Assembly (NCBI GenBank): GCA_027483665.1
Contig: JAIXUC010000023.1
Span: 62,001-126,000, forward strand
Reading direction: 5' to 3'
Origin: Comamonadaceae bacterium
GTDB taxonomy: Bacteria; Pseudomonadota; Gammaproteobacteria; Burkholderiales; Burkholderiaceae_C
DNA: 64,000 bases
The position numbers were made by a program, and so were the translations under genes. Shown one piece after another: positions 1 through 8,717 of this stretch (position 1 is its first letter; each line of letters opens with the position of its first letter). The notes under the pieces were generated by a model. It was given only the letters and a program-made list of their open reading frames with translations, ran no database searches and was not told the origin of the DNA.

Positions 1-1
1 C

Positions 2-520
2 GGCGAGGCCAGCGCGCAAGCGCGCTTTGATGACTACTGGCGCCAACAGGGCGAAGACACCGCGCAGCGCATGTCCGCGCTGGTGCAGGCGCTCGAGCAA
101 CGCTTGCTCCGAGCAGAGCAGGCTGTGGCCCAGGCCGTGCTTGTCATGAGTTGTGACATCGCGCGGCACGTGGTGCGTGGCGAGCTGCGAGCCAACCCAC
201 AGCACTTGCAAGCGGTCGTCGCAGAAGCCACGGCCTTGTTGGTGGGCGACGCCAGAACACAACGCATTCGCCTGAACCCGGCTGACCTCGACGCACTGCG
301 CGAGCCGCTGAGCGCTGCCTTTGCAGAGCGCGTGCAATGGCTGCCTGATGCGAGCATCGAACCCGGTGGCTGTGTGGTGGAAAGCGCTGGTACGGTAGTC
401 GACGCCACGCTGCAACAGCGCTGGCAGCGGGCCGTGGCAAGGCTGGCCATCCACGCGCCTTGGGACGCGCCTTGGGATGTGCCTTTGAACACGCCTGCGA
501 AAGAAGCCGATGGCGACTGA
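2..520 (+). CDS. fliH: Flagellar assembly protein FliH, C-terminal part (5' end outside window)
   Basis: FliH is the stator-like regulator of the flagellar type III export ATPase FliI, which it holds as a cytoplasmic heterohexamer at the export gate. The reading frame is open from base 2 to the stop at 518-520 (172 residues visible), so the start lies upstream of the window. The visible part has an Ala/Gln/Glu-rich helical stretch ([20 protein letters not shown]) and then a small alpha/beta domain, as in the FliH/YscL C-terminus. It overlaps fliI by 11 bases, which suggests translational coupling. The call rests on position directly before fliI as much as on sequence, because FliH is poorly conserved. 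Confidence 0.85.
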   Translation, partial: GEASAQARFDDYWRQQGEDTAQRMSALVQALEQRLLRAEQAVAQAVLVMSCDIARHVVRGELRANPQHLQAVVAEATALLVGDARTQRIRLNPADLDALREPLSAAFAERVQWLPDASIEPGGCVVESAGTVVDATLQQRWQRAVARLAIHAPWDAPWDVPLNTPAKEADGD

Positions 521-1970
521 AGCCTCTGAGCCCGTGCTCGCAGCACCGCTTGCCGAACCACCGGAGCTGTCGCCCGCCTGGATTAGCTTCTTGAGCGATG
601 CCCAAGCCCGCGCCGCGCAACGCCCCGGCTTGCAGCAGCGTGGCACGCTCACACGGCTGGCGGGTCTGGTGCTGGAAGCCAGTGGCCTGCGCGCACCCGT
701 GGGCGCGCAATGCCTCATTGATGGTCCAGGCGACTGGCCGGTATTGGCCGAGGTGGTGGGTTTCCATGGCGAGCGCGCCTACCTCATGCCTGCCAGCGAA
801 GTGCAGGGCTTGTCCAGTGGCGCTGCGGTATGGCCAGCCCCCGCCTACGTGCCGCTCTTGGTGTTGGGCGAGCCGGCTCAGGCTGCAGATGAGCACGACA
901 TCGGCACGCTGCGACTGCCCCTGGGTCAGGGCTTGCTGGGTCGCGTGGTCGACGCCAGCGGCGCTCCAATGGACCACCAAGGCCCGCTGATCGATGCACA
1001 AGCCCGCACCTTGGCCCGAGGCCCCATCAACGCGATGGACCGAGACCCGGTGCGCCTGCCGCTGGATACCGGCGTGCGCGCCATCAACGCATTGCTGACC
1101 GTGGGCCGAGGCCAGCGCTTGGGGCTGTTTGCCGGCTCGGGCGTTGGCAAAAGCGTGCTGCTGGGCATGATGGCGCGCTACACCGAAGCCGACGTGATCG
1201 TGGTCGGCCTGATAGGCGAGCGTGGCCGCGAGGTCAAGGAATTCATCGAAGACATCTTGGGTGAAGCGGGTCGCCAGCGCTCGGTGGTGGTGGCAGCCCC
1301 GGCCGACGCGCCGCCGCTGTTGCGTTTGCAAGGCGCTGCCTACGCCACCGCAGTGGCCGAGTACTTCCGTGACCAAGGCCAGCACGTGCTGCTGCTGATG
1401 GACTCGCTCACCCGTTGCGCCATGGCGCAGCGCGAGATTGCGCTCGCCATTGGCGAGCCGCCTGCGACCAAGGGCTACCCGCCGTCTTGCTTTGCGCGCA
1501 TGGCGCAGTTGGTCGAGCGCAGCGGCAACGGCCTGAACGGCATCGGCTCGATCACCGCCTTCTACACCGTGCTGTCCGAGGGCGACGACCAGCAAGACCC
1601 GATTGCCGATGCAGCTCGCTCCATCTTGGACGGCCACATCGTGCTGACGCGCGCACTGGCCGAGGCGGGCCACTTTCCAGCCATCGATGTAGCGCAGTCG
1701 GCTTCGCGTGTGATGGCACAGGTGGTGCCGCGCGATCAGTTCGAGACTGCGCGTCGCTTCAAGGCCGTGCTGTCGCGATACGAGCGCAGCCGCGAGCTCA
1801 TTCAGATTGGTGCCTATGTGCCCGGCTCGGACCCGGAGCTCGACCAAGCCATTCGCCTGCACCACAGCCTGACAGGCTTTTTGCAACAAGACATGCACGA
1901 AGCCGCACCCATGGGGCTGAGCATTCATGACATGGCGGCTGCCCTGCAATCCGAAGGACTGAACCCATGA
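510..1970 (+). CDS. fliI: Flagellum-specific ATP synthase FliI
   Basis: This is the ATPase of the flagellar protein export apparatus, which unfolds and delivers substrates at the membrane gate. At 486 residues it is slightly longer than typical FliI (about 440-470). The order is an N-terminal beta-barrel domain, a RecA-like core with P-loop GSGVGKS near residue 208 and the [10 protein letters not shown] motif near 236, the Walker B strand LLLMDSLTR, and a helical C-terminus. The conserved [18 protein letters not shown] stretch separates it from F1-type beta subunits. The ATG lies inside the fliH end, and fliJ follows after 7 bases. Confidence 0.97.
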   Translation: MATEASEPVLAAPLAEPPELSPAWISFLSDAQARAAQRPGLQQRGTLTRLAGLVLEASGLRAPVGAQCLIDGPGDWPVLAEVVGFHGERAYLMPASEVQGLSSGAAVWPAPAYVPLLVLGEPAQAADEHDIGTLRLPLGQGLLGRVVDASGAPMDHQGPLIDAQARTLARGPINAMDRDPVRLPLDTGVRAINALLTVGRGQRLGLFAGSGVGKSVLLGMMARYTEADVIVVGLIGERGREVKEFIEDILGEAGRQRSVVVAAPADAPPLLRLQGAAYATAVAEYFRDQGQHVLLLMDSLTRCAMAQREIALAIGEPPATKGYPPSCFARMAQLVERSGNGLNGIGSITAFYTVLSEGDDQQDPIADAARSILDGHIVLTRALAEAGHFPAIDVAQSASRVMAQVVPRDQFETARRFKAVLSRYERSRELIQIGAYVPGSDPELDQAIRLHHSLTGFLQQDMHEAAPMGLSIHDMAAALQSEGLNP

Positions 1971-1977
1971 GGCCACC

Positions 1978-2454
1978 ATGCAGCGCGTGAGCGGCACCGC
2001 CCTGGCGCGGCGCGTGGCACTGCAGCGGCGCGACGACGCAGCCCTGGCCCTGGCCGTGGCCCAACGTGCACAGCAGGAGGCTGTGGCCCAGCTGGAGCAG
2101 TTGCAGGCTTATCGGGAGGAGAAATCGGCTGGATGGATGGCGCGCGCCCAGCTTCGGGCGGCACCAGAAATCTTGCTGCACCACCATGCCTTTTTGGCCA
2201 AGCTCGACAGTGCCATGGTCTACCAGCAACAGGTCATTGCAGAGCGCATGCAAAGCAGCAGCCAAGCCCGGGCACGCCTGTTGCAGCTGGAACAAAGATT
2301 GATGACGCTGGACGCCTTGCTGCGTGTGCAAAAGGCAGCGCATGCGCGTCGCTTGGCGCAGCTGGAACAGCGTGAGTCTGACGAGCTCGCTCAACTGCAG
2401 TTTTTGCACCGCCAACGAAGCGTCACACACACCGCCAACGGAGAGCCCCCATGA
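1978..2454 (+). CDS. fliJ: Flagellar export chaperone FliJ
   Basis: FliJ is a small coiled-coil protein that binds FliI and FliH and couples the ATPase ring to the export gate FlhA. The 158-residue product is almost wholly predicted helix, rich in Gln, Leu, Ala and Arg with heptad-like spacing (for example QQEAVAQLEQLQAYREEKSA). The coding end overlaps the fliK start as ATGA. Assignment depends on the coiled-coil character, size and fixed place between fliI and fliK, because FliJ sequences diverge widely. Confidence 0.85.
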   Translation: MQRVSGTALARRVALQRRDDAALALAVAQRAQQEAVAQLEQLQAYREEKSAGWMARAQLRAAPEILLHHHAFLAKLDSAMVYQQQVIAERMQSSSQARARLLQLEQRLMTLDALLRVQKAAHARRLAQLEQRESDELAQLQFLHRQRSVTHTANGEPP

Positions 2455-3707
2455 GCACAGAACCCAGCGCCCGTGCGCCGCAAGCAACAGCCCGCAGTGG
2501 CGCGCCATCTTCTGCATCCACCGCCTCTGCAACTGCCAGGTTTGCTGGCAACAAGACCGAAGGTGCGTCTTTTCTGATGGCCCTGCAGTCGGCTGGCATA
2601 GCCCCAGAAGATGCCAGCGCACAGCCCGTGCGCGCTGAAGCCGAAGACACCGATGCGCTGCCCGGCGAATGGAGCGCTCAGGGCCTGATACCCGTCGATG
2701 TACGCCCCAACGCACCAGCCATTGAAAGCAACGCAAGCGGCTTGGCGCAAAACGTCAGCCAGCAGCCCTCGGTCGAAGTTGGCTTGTCAGCAGATCGCGC
2801 CGCGCTGGGTGCTGGCAAAGCCGCGCCCGGCAAGCCTGGCTGGACCACCTTGGCCGCCCAACGCACGGCCAAAGCCACCAGCGCCGATGCACCAGGCAGC
2901 GAACAACTGAAGCCAGGCCCAGCGGGGCACGCGACCCAGGGCAACTCGCTGGCCGATGCGTCTGCTGGCGGTACGCTGGCACTGACGGGCTGGCTGACCC
3001 AAGGCCTGCAAGGCGTCTCAGCCGCTTTGGCCAGCGGCCACCTGGTCCAAGGCGCTGCGCTGAGCGCCAACGCCAGCGCCACGACCGAAGGTTCTGCGCT
3101 CGGCGATGGCGCACTCGGTGCGGCTGGCAGCGCCTTGTCGAGCGATGCGTCCGGACGATCACGCGATTCCGGCGGGAGCCGCGACAACTCCGCCGCAGCC
3201 GCGGCCGGCTGGCAAGTCGATGCTTCTGGCGCAGACGCTTTGCCGGGCTCGGCAACAGAGGCTTTCGCCGATGCGCTGCAGCACGCCGACGTGCAGCAGA
3301 TGGCAGAGCAGGTCAGCGTGTGGGTCGGCGCTGGCGTGCAAGAAGCTGAGCTGAAGATCGACCGCCTGGGGCAAGGCCCCGTGGAGGTGAGCATCTCCAT
3401 GGACGGAGCGCGCGCAGACATCGTCTTCAGAAGCGACGAAGCTGGCGCACGCGAGGCACTCAGCCAGTCGATGGCGCAACTGCAAGCCTTGATGCAGGAA
3501 GAAGGCCTCACGCTGGGCTCGATGTCAGTGGCCAGCCAAGGCCGCTCCTCATCCGATGGCGCGCCCAACCGCGGGCCTGGCGCTGCCGTGCGACTGGACA
3601 AAAACGCAGCTGGCGCGCAGGGCTTGCAAGACGCCCTGGACCGAGCGCTGGACAAAGCACTCAGCCCCTCGGGCGGCAGGCCGGGCGGGGTGGACGTGTT
3701 TGTTTGA
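2451..3707 (+). CDS. fliK: Flagellar hook-length control protein FliK
   Basis: FliK is a secreted ruler that measures hook length and switches export specificity from hook to filament. The 418-residue protein has a long low-complexity N-terminal part rich in Ala, Ser, Gly and Thr. It ends in a compact Flg_hook-type domain from about residue 280, with the amphipathic strand ELKIDRLGQGPVEVSISMDG followed by a helix rich in Glu and Leu. A Ser/Ala/Gly-rich linker joining a variable N-terminus to a conserved C-terminus is normal for the family. The start codon overlaps the fliJ stop. Residues 215-250 (GALGAAGSALSSDASG and the repeated SRDS/SRDN) look like slippage-prone DNA. Confidence 0.9.
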   Translation: MSTEPSARAPQATARSGAPSSASTASATARFAGNKTEGASFLMALQSAGIAPEDASAQPVRAEAEDTDALPGEWSAQGLIPVDVRPNAPAIESNASGLAQNVSQQPSVEVGLSADRAALGAGKAAPGKPGWTTLAAQRTAKATSADAPGSEQLKPGPAGHATQGNSLADASAGGTLALTGWLTQGLQGVSAALASGHLVQGAALSANASATTEGSALGDGALGAAGSALSSDASGRSRDSGGSRDNSAAAAAGWQVDASGADALPGSATEAFADALQHADVQQMAEQVSVWVGAGVQEAELKIDRLGQGPVEVSISMDGARADIVFRSDEAGAREALSQSMAQLQALMQEEGLTLGSMSVASQGRSSSDGAPNRGPGAAVRLDKNAAGAQGLQDALDRALDKALSPSGGRPGGVDVFV

Positions 3708-3726
3708 CGGCTCGACAAGACCACGC

Positions 3727-3760
3727 GCTGCACAACTGGCGCTGCACAACTGGCGCTGCA
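3727..3760 (+). repeat. 14 bp tandem direct repeat in the fliK-fliL gap
   Basis: The unit GCTGCACAACTGGC occurs at 3727-3740 and again, perfectly, at 3741-3754, with a third partial copy GCTGCA at 3755-3760. It lies in the only sizeable gap of the fli operon (188 bases). The downstream half of the gap is AT-richer (TTGAATAATTGGC around 3822, TATATT at 3839) and could hold an internal promoter for fliL-R. That promoter is inferred only. Confidence 0.7.
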
Positions 3761-3895
3761 TATGGGCTGCGAATAACAGGGCATTTGCAGGCTTCATCCA
3801 GCCTTAGCAGGGGATGTCGCTTTGAATAATTGGCTCTGTATATTCAGGCAGCCGTGCCCGCGTGGTGCAGGTCGGTGACTCTGAAAGGAAGCATC

Positions 3896-4471
3896 GTGTC
3901 AGCAACGCCAGAAGCGCCTGCGGCTGCCCCCAAGGGCAAGAAAAAGCTCCTCATCTTTGTGGTGCTGGGCGTCGTCGTGTTGGGCGCAGCGGGCGCCGGC
4001 GGCTTCGTCTACTACAGCAGAGCGCAGGCAGCAGCAGCCGCTGCAGCCGAGGAAGAAGGCGGCGAGCCAGCAGCCCCCAAAGCTGCTGCTGCTGCCAAGC
4101 CCAAAACCCCACCGACTTTTCTGCCATTGGAAAACATGGTGGTCAACCTGGCCGACCCCGGCGGCGACCGGTTCGCGCAAGTGGGTGTGACGCTGGAGGT
4201 GAGCGACCCCAAAGAGGCCGAAGCCATCAAGGGCTTCATGCCGACCATTCGCAACGGCATCTTGCTGGCCATTTCTCAGCGCACAGCCGACGAGCTGCTG
4301 GTGCGCGAAGGCAAGGAACAGTTGGCGCTGGACATCAAGCGCGAAATCTCCAAGCCGCTGGGCTACCCCATGCCCGAGGACGAGCCTGCGGGCACGGCCA
4401 CGGGCAAGCGCAAAGCCATGGGCGAGAACCCGGTGCAGGCCGTGCTCTTTTCCAGCTTCATCGTGCAATGA
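3896..4471 (+). CDS. fliL: Flagellar basal body-associated protein FliL
   Basis: FliL is a single-pass inner-membrane protein at the stator-MS ring interface that stabilises the stator and supports torque. The GTG at 3896 is chosen because GAAAGGAAG sits just upstream and the product then begins with the usual short basic cytoplasmic segment (PKGKKKLL). One membrane helix follows (LIFVVLGVVVLGAAGAGGFV, about residues 17-36), then an Ala/Glu-rich linker and a periplasmic stomatin-like domain (YSRAQ onward). Length is 191 residues. An in-frame ATG at 3830 would add an unlikely 22-residue leader. Confidence 0.92.
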   Translation: MSATPEAPAAAPKGKKKLLIFVVLGVVVLGAAGAGGFVYYSRAQAAAAAAAEEEGGEPAAPKAAAAAKPKTPPTFLPLENMVVNLADPGGDRFAQVGVTLEVSDPKEAEAIKGFMPTIRNGILLAISQRTADELLVREGKEQLALDIKREISKPLGYPMPEDEPAGTATGKRKAMGENPVQAVLFSSFIVQ

Positions 4472-4489
4472 CATTCAACGGGCTGGCCC

Positions 4490-5494
4490 ATGGCTGAATC
4501 ATTTCTATCGCAAGAAGAAGTCGATGCGCTGCTGGAGGGCGTGACAGGCGAAAGCCAGAAGGCGGTGCAGGATGTACCTGAGGCCGGAGAGGTTCGCACT
4601 TACGACCTGTCCAGCCAAGAGCGCATCGTGCGCGGGCGCATGCCGACGATGGAAATCGTCAACGAGCGCTTCGCCCGCAATTTCCGCATTGGCCTGTTCA
4701 ACCTGATTCGCCGCAGCCCGGAAATCTCAGTCAGCCCGGTGAACGTGCAGAAGTACAGCGCCTTCCTGCGCGAGTTGGCGGTGCCGACCAACTTCAACAT
4801 CATGTCGGTGCGGCCTCTGCGCGGCAGCGGCCTGATCGTCTGCGAACCCTCGCTGTTGTTTGGTGTGATCGACACGCTCTACGGCGGCATCGGCAAGTTT
4901 CAGACGCGCATCGAGGGACGCGACTTTTCGCCCACCGAGCAGCGCGTGATCAACCGCCTGGTCGACGTGATCTGCGAGGAATACAAAAAGGCCTGGCGTG
5001 GCGTCTACCCGCTGGAGCTGCACTACCAACGCTCGGAAATGCAGCCGCAGTTCGCCAACATCGCCACGCCCAGCGAGATCGTGGTCACGACCACTTTCAA
5101 TTTGGAGATCGGCGACATCTCCGGCTCCATCCATTTCTGCGTGCCCTACGCCACGCTGGAGCCCATTCGGGACGTGCTGTATTCCTCGACGCAGGGCGAC
5201 TCGATGGAGGTCGACCGGCGCTGGGTGACGCTGCTCACGCGCGAGATTCAGGCTGCGGAGGTGACGCTGGTGGCCGAGCTGGCACAAGCCGACGCCACGG
5301 TGGAGCAGTTGTTGGCCATGCGCGTGGGTGACTTCATCGAGCTCGACCGCGAACCGCGCATTCAAGCCAAGGTCGATGGCGTGCCGGTGTTCGAGTGCCA
5401 GTACGGCACGCACAACGCCAAGTACGCCATCCGCATCGAGAACCGCCTGCGCAGCAACGACGCCTCATGGCTGGGAGACAAACATGTCAACTGA
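4490..5494 (+). CDS. fliM: Flagellar motor switch protein FliM
   Basis: FliM is part of the C-ring and binds CheY-P to reverse rotation. The N-terminus carries the CheY-binding motif LSQEEVDALL (residues 5-14). The CheC/CheX-like middle domain follows, with the ERIVRGRMPTMEIVNERFAR stretch, and the C-terminal SpoA domain ends at residue 334, the normal family length. It overlaps fliN by 11 bases. Both FliM and FliN are present, so this is a complete two-protein switch rather than a fusion. Confidence 0.97.
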   Translation: MAESFLSQEEVDALLEGVTGESQKAVQDVPEAGEVRTYDLSSQERIVRGRMPTMEIVNERFARNFRIGLFNLIRRSPEISVSPVNVQKYSAFLRELAVPTNFNIMSVRPLRGSGLIVCEPSLLFGVIDTLYGGIGKFQTRIEGRDFSPTEQRVINRLVDVICEEYKKAWRGVYPLELHYQRSEMQPQFANIATPSEIVVTTTFNLEIGDISGSIHFCVPYATLEPIRDVLYSSTQGDSMEVDRRWVTLLTREIQAAEVTLVAELAQADATVEQLLAMRVGDFIELDREPRIQAKVDGVPVFECQYGTHNAKYAIRIENRLRSNDASWLGDKHVN

Positions 5495-5897
5495 TACCGG
5501 CACCGACAAAGACGAAGGCTTGGCCGACTGGGCCGAGGCCCTGCAAGAACAAAAGTCCACTGCATCGCCCGATCAGGGCGGCCCTTTGGCGGGCGACCCC
5601 TTGCGCCCCACCGCTGGCGGCGACGCGCCGCTCAATGACATCCAGATGGTGCTGGACATTCCGGTCACGCTGTCGGTGGAGCTGGGCCGCGTGAAAGTAC
5701 CCATCAAGTACATCTTGCAACTGGCACAAGGCTCGGTGGTGGAGTTGGATGCCCTGGCCGGCGAGCCCATGGACGTGCTGGTCAATGGCTACCTCATTGC
5801 GCAGGGCGAGGTGGTGGTGGTCAACGAAAAATTTGGTATTCGCCTGACCGATGTGGTGACGCCATCGGAGCGGCTGCGCCGCGTCAGCCGCAGCTGA
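5484..5897 (+). CDS. fliN: Flagellar motor switch protein FliN
   Basis: FliN forms the lower rim of the C-ring with FliM and helps dock the FliH-FliI export complex. The 137-residue protein has an acidic variable N-terminus (about 50 residues) and a SpoA domain typified by VLDIPVTLSVELGRVKVPIK, then GEPMDVLVNGYLIAQGEVVV and a C-terminal RLTDVV. The ATG at 5484 lies within the fliM end, consistent with coupled translation. A 50-base non-coding spacer separates it from fliO. Confidence 0.95.
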   Translation: MSTDTGTDKDEGLADWAEALQEQKSTASPDQGGPLAGDPLRPTAGGDAPLNDIQMVLDIPVTLSVELGRVKVPIKYILQLAQGSVVELDALAGEPMDVLVNGYLIAQGEVVVVNEKFGIRLTDVVTPSERLRRVSRS

Positions 5898-5947
5898 TGC
5901 TGCCGCCCTCACCTGCCCTCACCCGCCCTTGATGCCCTGAACCCCGC

Positions 5948-6271
5948 ATGACCGACGCACTCTTGACGGTTGTCCTCTTTGTGGTGCTCTTGGCGCTGCT
6001 GCCCTGGGCCGTGCGCTGGGTGCAGCGGCGCGGCCAGCTGCCCGGCGTGGCCGGGCCTGCATTGCGCGTGGGCTCGGCAGTGGCGGTGGGTCCGCAGCAG
6101 CGGGTGGTGACAGTCGAGGTGGGCCCGGCGGGTCAGCGCACGTGGCTGGTGTTGGGCGTGACCGCGCACCAAGTGCAGTGCCTGCACCAGTACGAAGAAC
6201 CGGGCGGGTTAGGCCAAGCATCTTCGGGTGTGGTGGCGGGTGCCACGCCACCTCACGGGGTGGTGTCATGA
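5948..6271 (+). CDS. fliO: Flagellar biosynthesis protein FliO
   Basis: FliO is a small membrane protein that helps assemble the FliP ring of the export gate. The product (107 residues) has one N-terminal membrane helix ([18 protein letters not shown]) followed by a soluble domain with [19 protein letters not shown] and [11 protein letters not shown], the FliO pattern. The stop overlaps the fliP ATG as ATGA. Assignment is by topology, motif and position, because FliO is the least conserved gate protein. Confidence 0.88.
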   Translation: MTDALLTVVLFVVLLALLPWAVRWVQRRGQLPGVAGPALRVGSAVAVGPQQRVVTVEVGPAGQRTWLVLGVTAHQVQCLHQYEEPGGLGQASSGVVAGATPPHGVVS

Positions 6272-7026
6272 GTACCCAGCGCAGTCTGCGCTGCGCCTTG
6301 CTCTTGGTGCTGGCGGCTTGCAGCACCTGGGCTGCAGCGCAAGGCACGCCCAACGGGCAACTGCCGCTGGTGATTGCCAGCGGTGCTGGAGGCACCAGCT
6401 ACTCGGTGCCGCTGCAGACCTTGCTGTTCTTCACCGCCTTGAGTTTCCTACCCGCGGTGCTGCTCATGATGACCGGCTTCACGCGCATCGTCATCGTGCT
6501 GTCGCTGCTGCGCCAGGCTCTGGGCACGCAGTCTGCGCCGCCCAACCAGGTGATCATCGGGCTGTCGCTGTTCCTCACCTTCTTCGTCATGGGGCCGACA
6601 TTCGACAAGGTTTACGCCGAGGCCTATCAGCCCTACACCACCAACCAAATTCCTTTCGACCAGGCCATCACCCGGGCCGAAGCGCCCATGCGCGAGTTCA
6701 TGCTCAAGCAAACCCGGCAGTCCGACTTCTCTTTGTTTGCAAGGCTCGCCAAGCTCGAGCCCTCGGTGACGGCAGAAACCGCACCCATGCGCGTGCTGAT
6801 TCCTGCCTTCGTCACCAGCGAGTTGAAGTCCGCATTTCAGATCGGCTTCATGATCTTCATTCCCTTTCTGGTCATTGACCTGGTGGTGGCCAGCGTGCTG
6901 ATGTCGCTGGGCATGATGATGTTGTCGCCCGTCTTGGTGGCCCTGCCCTTCAAGCTGATGCTGTTTGTCCTGGCCGATGGATGGAACCTGTTGCTGGGCT
7001 CGCTGGCCGCCAGCTTCGTCACATGA
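6268..7026 (+). CDS. fliP: Flagellar biosynthetic protein FliP
   Basis: FliP forms the pentameric core of the export gate with FliQ and FliR. The ATG at 6268 gives 252 residues with a cleavable signal peptide (basic start, [16 protein letters not shown]), as known for FliP. The first hydrophobic segments follow ([20 protein letters not shown]), then a periplasmic loop and two C-terminal helices with the family motif [22 protein letters not shown] in extended form. The 4-base overlap with fliO suggests coupling. Confidence 0.96.
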   Translation: MSTQRSLRCALLLVLAACSTWAAAQGTPNGQLPLVIASGAGGTSYSVPLQTLLFFTALSFLPAVLLMMTGFTRIVIVLSLLRQALGTQSAPPNQVIIGLSLFLTFFVMGPTFDKVYAEAYQPYTTNQIPFDQAITRAEAPMREFMLKQTRQSDFSLFARLAKLEPSVTAETAPMRVLIPAFVTSELKSAFQIGFMIFIPFLVIDLVVASVLMSLGMMMLSPVLVALPFKLMLFVLADGWNLLLGSLAASFVT

Positions 7027-7036
7027 AAGTCAGCGC

Positions 7037-7306
7037 ATGAATGCACAAACCGTTCTCGGCATGGGGCAAGAGGCTTTGCTGTTGCTCATCATGGTCTCGG
7101 CGCCGGTGTTGGGCGTGATTTTGTTGGTGGGCTTGGTAGTGAGCTTGTTTCAGGCGCTCACGCAAATCAACGAAGCCACGCTGTCTTTCGTGCCCAAGCT
7201 CATCGCTGCGATGGTGGTCTTTGCCGTGGCCGGGCCTTGGATGCTGAGCACCTTGGTGGACTACCTGCGGCGCACGATCGAGTCGATCCCCACGCTGGTC
7301 ACCTGA
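7037..7306 (+). CDS. fliQ: Flagellar biosynthetic protein FliQ
   Basis: FliQ is a two-helix subunit of the FliPQR export channel. The 89-residue product matches the usual size and topology: helix 1 around ALLLLIMVSAPVLGVILLVG, the connecting motif SLFQALTQINEATLSFVPK that is diagnostic for FliQ/SctS, and helix 2 MVVFAVAGPWML. It begins 10 bases after fliP, and fliR follows after 12 bases. Confidence 0.96.
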   Translation: MNAQTVLGMGQEALLLLIMVSAPVLGVILLVGLVVSLFQALTQINEATLSFVPKLIAAMVVFAVAGPWMLSTLVDYLRRTIESIPTLVT

Positions 7307-7318
7307 GCTTCGGCGGCG

Positions 7319-8083
7319 ATGATCACCATCACCGAGGCCCAGCTGTCGGCCTGGTTGTCGCCGCTGATCTGGCCCTTCTTGCGCCTGCTGGCGGTCTTTG
7401 CCGTCGCACCCGTTTTTTCCAACCGCGCGTTTCCCATGCGGGCCAAGATTGGCTTGGCATTTTTTGTGGCACTCGCGGCCCAGGCCAGCTTGCCGCAAGC
7501 ACCCACGATCGGCCTGAACGACCCGGGTGCGGTGGGCGCCATCGCGCAACAAGTGGGCATCGGGCTGGCCTTGGGTTTTGCCGTGCGCGTGGTGTTTGCT
7601 GCGGTGGAGTTGGCCGGCGAGGTGATCGGCCTGCAGATGGGTTTGGGCTTCGCTTCGTTTTTCGACCCCGGCAACAACACGCAGGTGAGCGCCACAGCGC
7701 GCTACTTCGGCAACATGATGGTGCTGCTGTTCGTGGTGGTGAACGGCCACCTGATGCTGATCATGGCCACCATCAAGAGCTTCGAAGCTTTTCCGGTGGG
7801 CGGAAGTGTGTTCGACGCTTTCAACCGCCTGCGGTTGTTCGAGCTGGGCGCTGATTTGTTCGCATCGGCACTTTGGATTGCACTGCCGATGCTGGCGATT
7901 CTGATGTTCCTGAACGTGGGCCTGGGCATCGTCTCTCGCATCGCGCCACAGTTCAGCATCTTCTCCATCGGCTTTCCACTGACGCTGATCGTGGGTCTCA
8001 TCGGCATGGCACTCACCTTGCCGATGCTCGACGAACCTGTGCTGGCCTTGATGCAACGAACGATCGACTTGTTCAGTCGCTGA
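7319..8083 (+). CDS. fliR: Flagellar biosynthetic protein FliR
   Basis: FliR completes the FliP5-Q4-R1 export gate and contacts FlhB. The 254-residue protein is hydrophobic throughout with about six membrane segments. It carries the FliR signature around GLQMGLGFASFFDPGNNTQV and the helix LRLFELGADLFASALWIALP. It is the last gene of the operon as seen here. No strong hairpin with a T-run is visible after it, and more than 600 bases without a gene follow. Confidence 0.95.
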   Translation: MITITEAQLSAWLSPLIWPFLRLLAVFAVAPVFSNRAFPMRAKIGLAFFVALAAQASLPQAPTIGLNDPGAVGAIAQQVGIGLALGFAVRVVFAAVELAGEVIGLQMGLGFASFFDPGNNTQVSATARYFGNMMVLLFVVVNGHLMLIMATIKSFEAFPVGGSVFDAFNRLRLFELGADLFASALWIALPMLAILMFLNVGLGIVSRIAPQFSIFSIGFPLTLIVGLIGMALTLPMLDEPVLALMQRTIDLFSR

Positions 8084-8190
8084 GGCCGGATTGCAGCAGT
8101 GGGCTCAGCCTGGCGCGATTCGCTGCACCTGGGCGGGGTTCAAGCTGGCGCCGTTCGCTACACCCGGGCTGTGCCCGGCGGCGCGGGATC

Positions 8191-8303
8191 CGTTCTCCCG
8201 GCCCACGCTCGCGGACGGCTTTTCTTGGTGCTCATTGGTTGCTGCGTTAACGCCTTTTGTGGCGTTCTCACGTGCTGGCAACCGCGAATGAGGCCTCCGC
8301 CCG
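8191..8303 (+). repeat. Dispersed-type repeat, copy A (inverted relative to copy B)
   Basis: When compared with the reverse complement of 8471-8582 these 113 bases align end to end with one small indel and roughly four of five bases identical. Shared blocks include GGCCCACGCTCGCGG, TTCTTGGTGCT and CGTGCTGGCAACCGCGAATG. Substitutions are not concentrated at third codon positions and would be non-conservative in protein, so it does not look coding. Confidence 0.75.
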
Positions 8304-8470
8304 GATACCCGCACCACCGAGCTTTGCGGAGCATTTGAGATGGCGAGGCAAACAGCCCGTGCGTCGAGAGAAGCAGTGGTTGCGTGCAACCTGACTCTCA
8401 CGCTGCAGCGCGTCCGGCGCGCACCAGCAGGCGGTCTACTTCGCTACTCACAGGGGTCGGTGGCTGGAGT

Positions 8471-8582
8471 CGGGCGCAGGCCCCATTCGCGGTTGCCAGC
8501 ACGCAAGCGCTATACAAAAGGGGTTCACGCAGAAACCTTTAAGCACCAAGAACAGCCGCCCGCGAGCGTGGGCCGGAGAACG
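8471..8582 (-). repeat. Dispersed-type repeat, copy B
   Basis: Opposite-orientation partner of 8191-8303. The two arms are separated by about 167 bases, so the pair could fold into a very long imperfect hairpin in RNA or cruciform DNA. It may equally be two independent insertions of a genome-wide intergenic repeat. The sequence alone does not decide between these. Confidence 0.75.
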
Positions 8583-8717
8583 AGCCGGACGCCGACACCT
8601 GGCGCGAGGTCTAGGCCTGAACCAGCAGGCGCACCAACGCCCCGGCATCAGGCGCGAGGTGCAGGCAAGAAACTGGATCCGCACCAACCCCCACCCGGAC
8701 TCCAAGGACAGCCGCTC

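Larger units (their letters stand above)
8084..8717. other. 634 bp gene-free stretch between fliR and the minus-strand catabolic operon
   Basis: No reading frame here has protein-like composition or a plausible start. The stretch holds the two inverted repeat copies listed separately and a shorter imperfect direct repeat (GGCGCGATTCGCTGCACC at 8112-8129 against GGCGCCGTTCGCTACACC at 8147-8164). It is the convergent boundary of the fli operon and the catabolic operon, so any terminators for both lie here. Confidence 0.75.
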
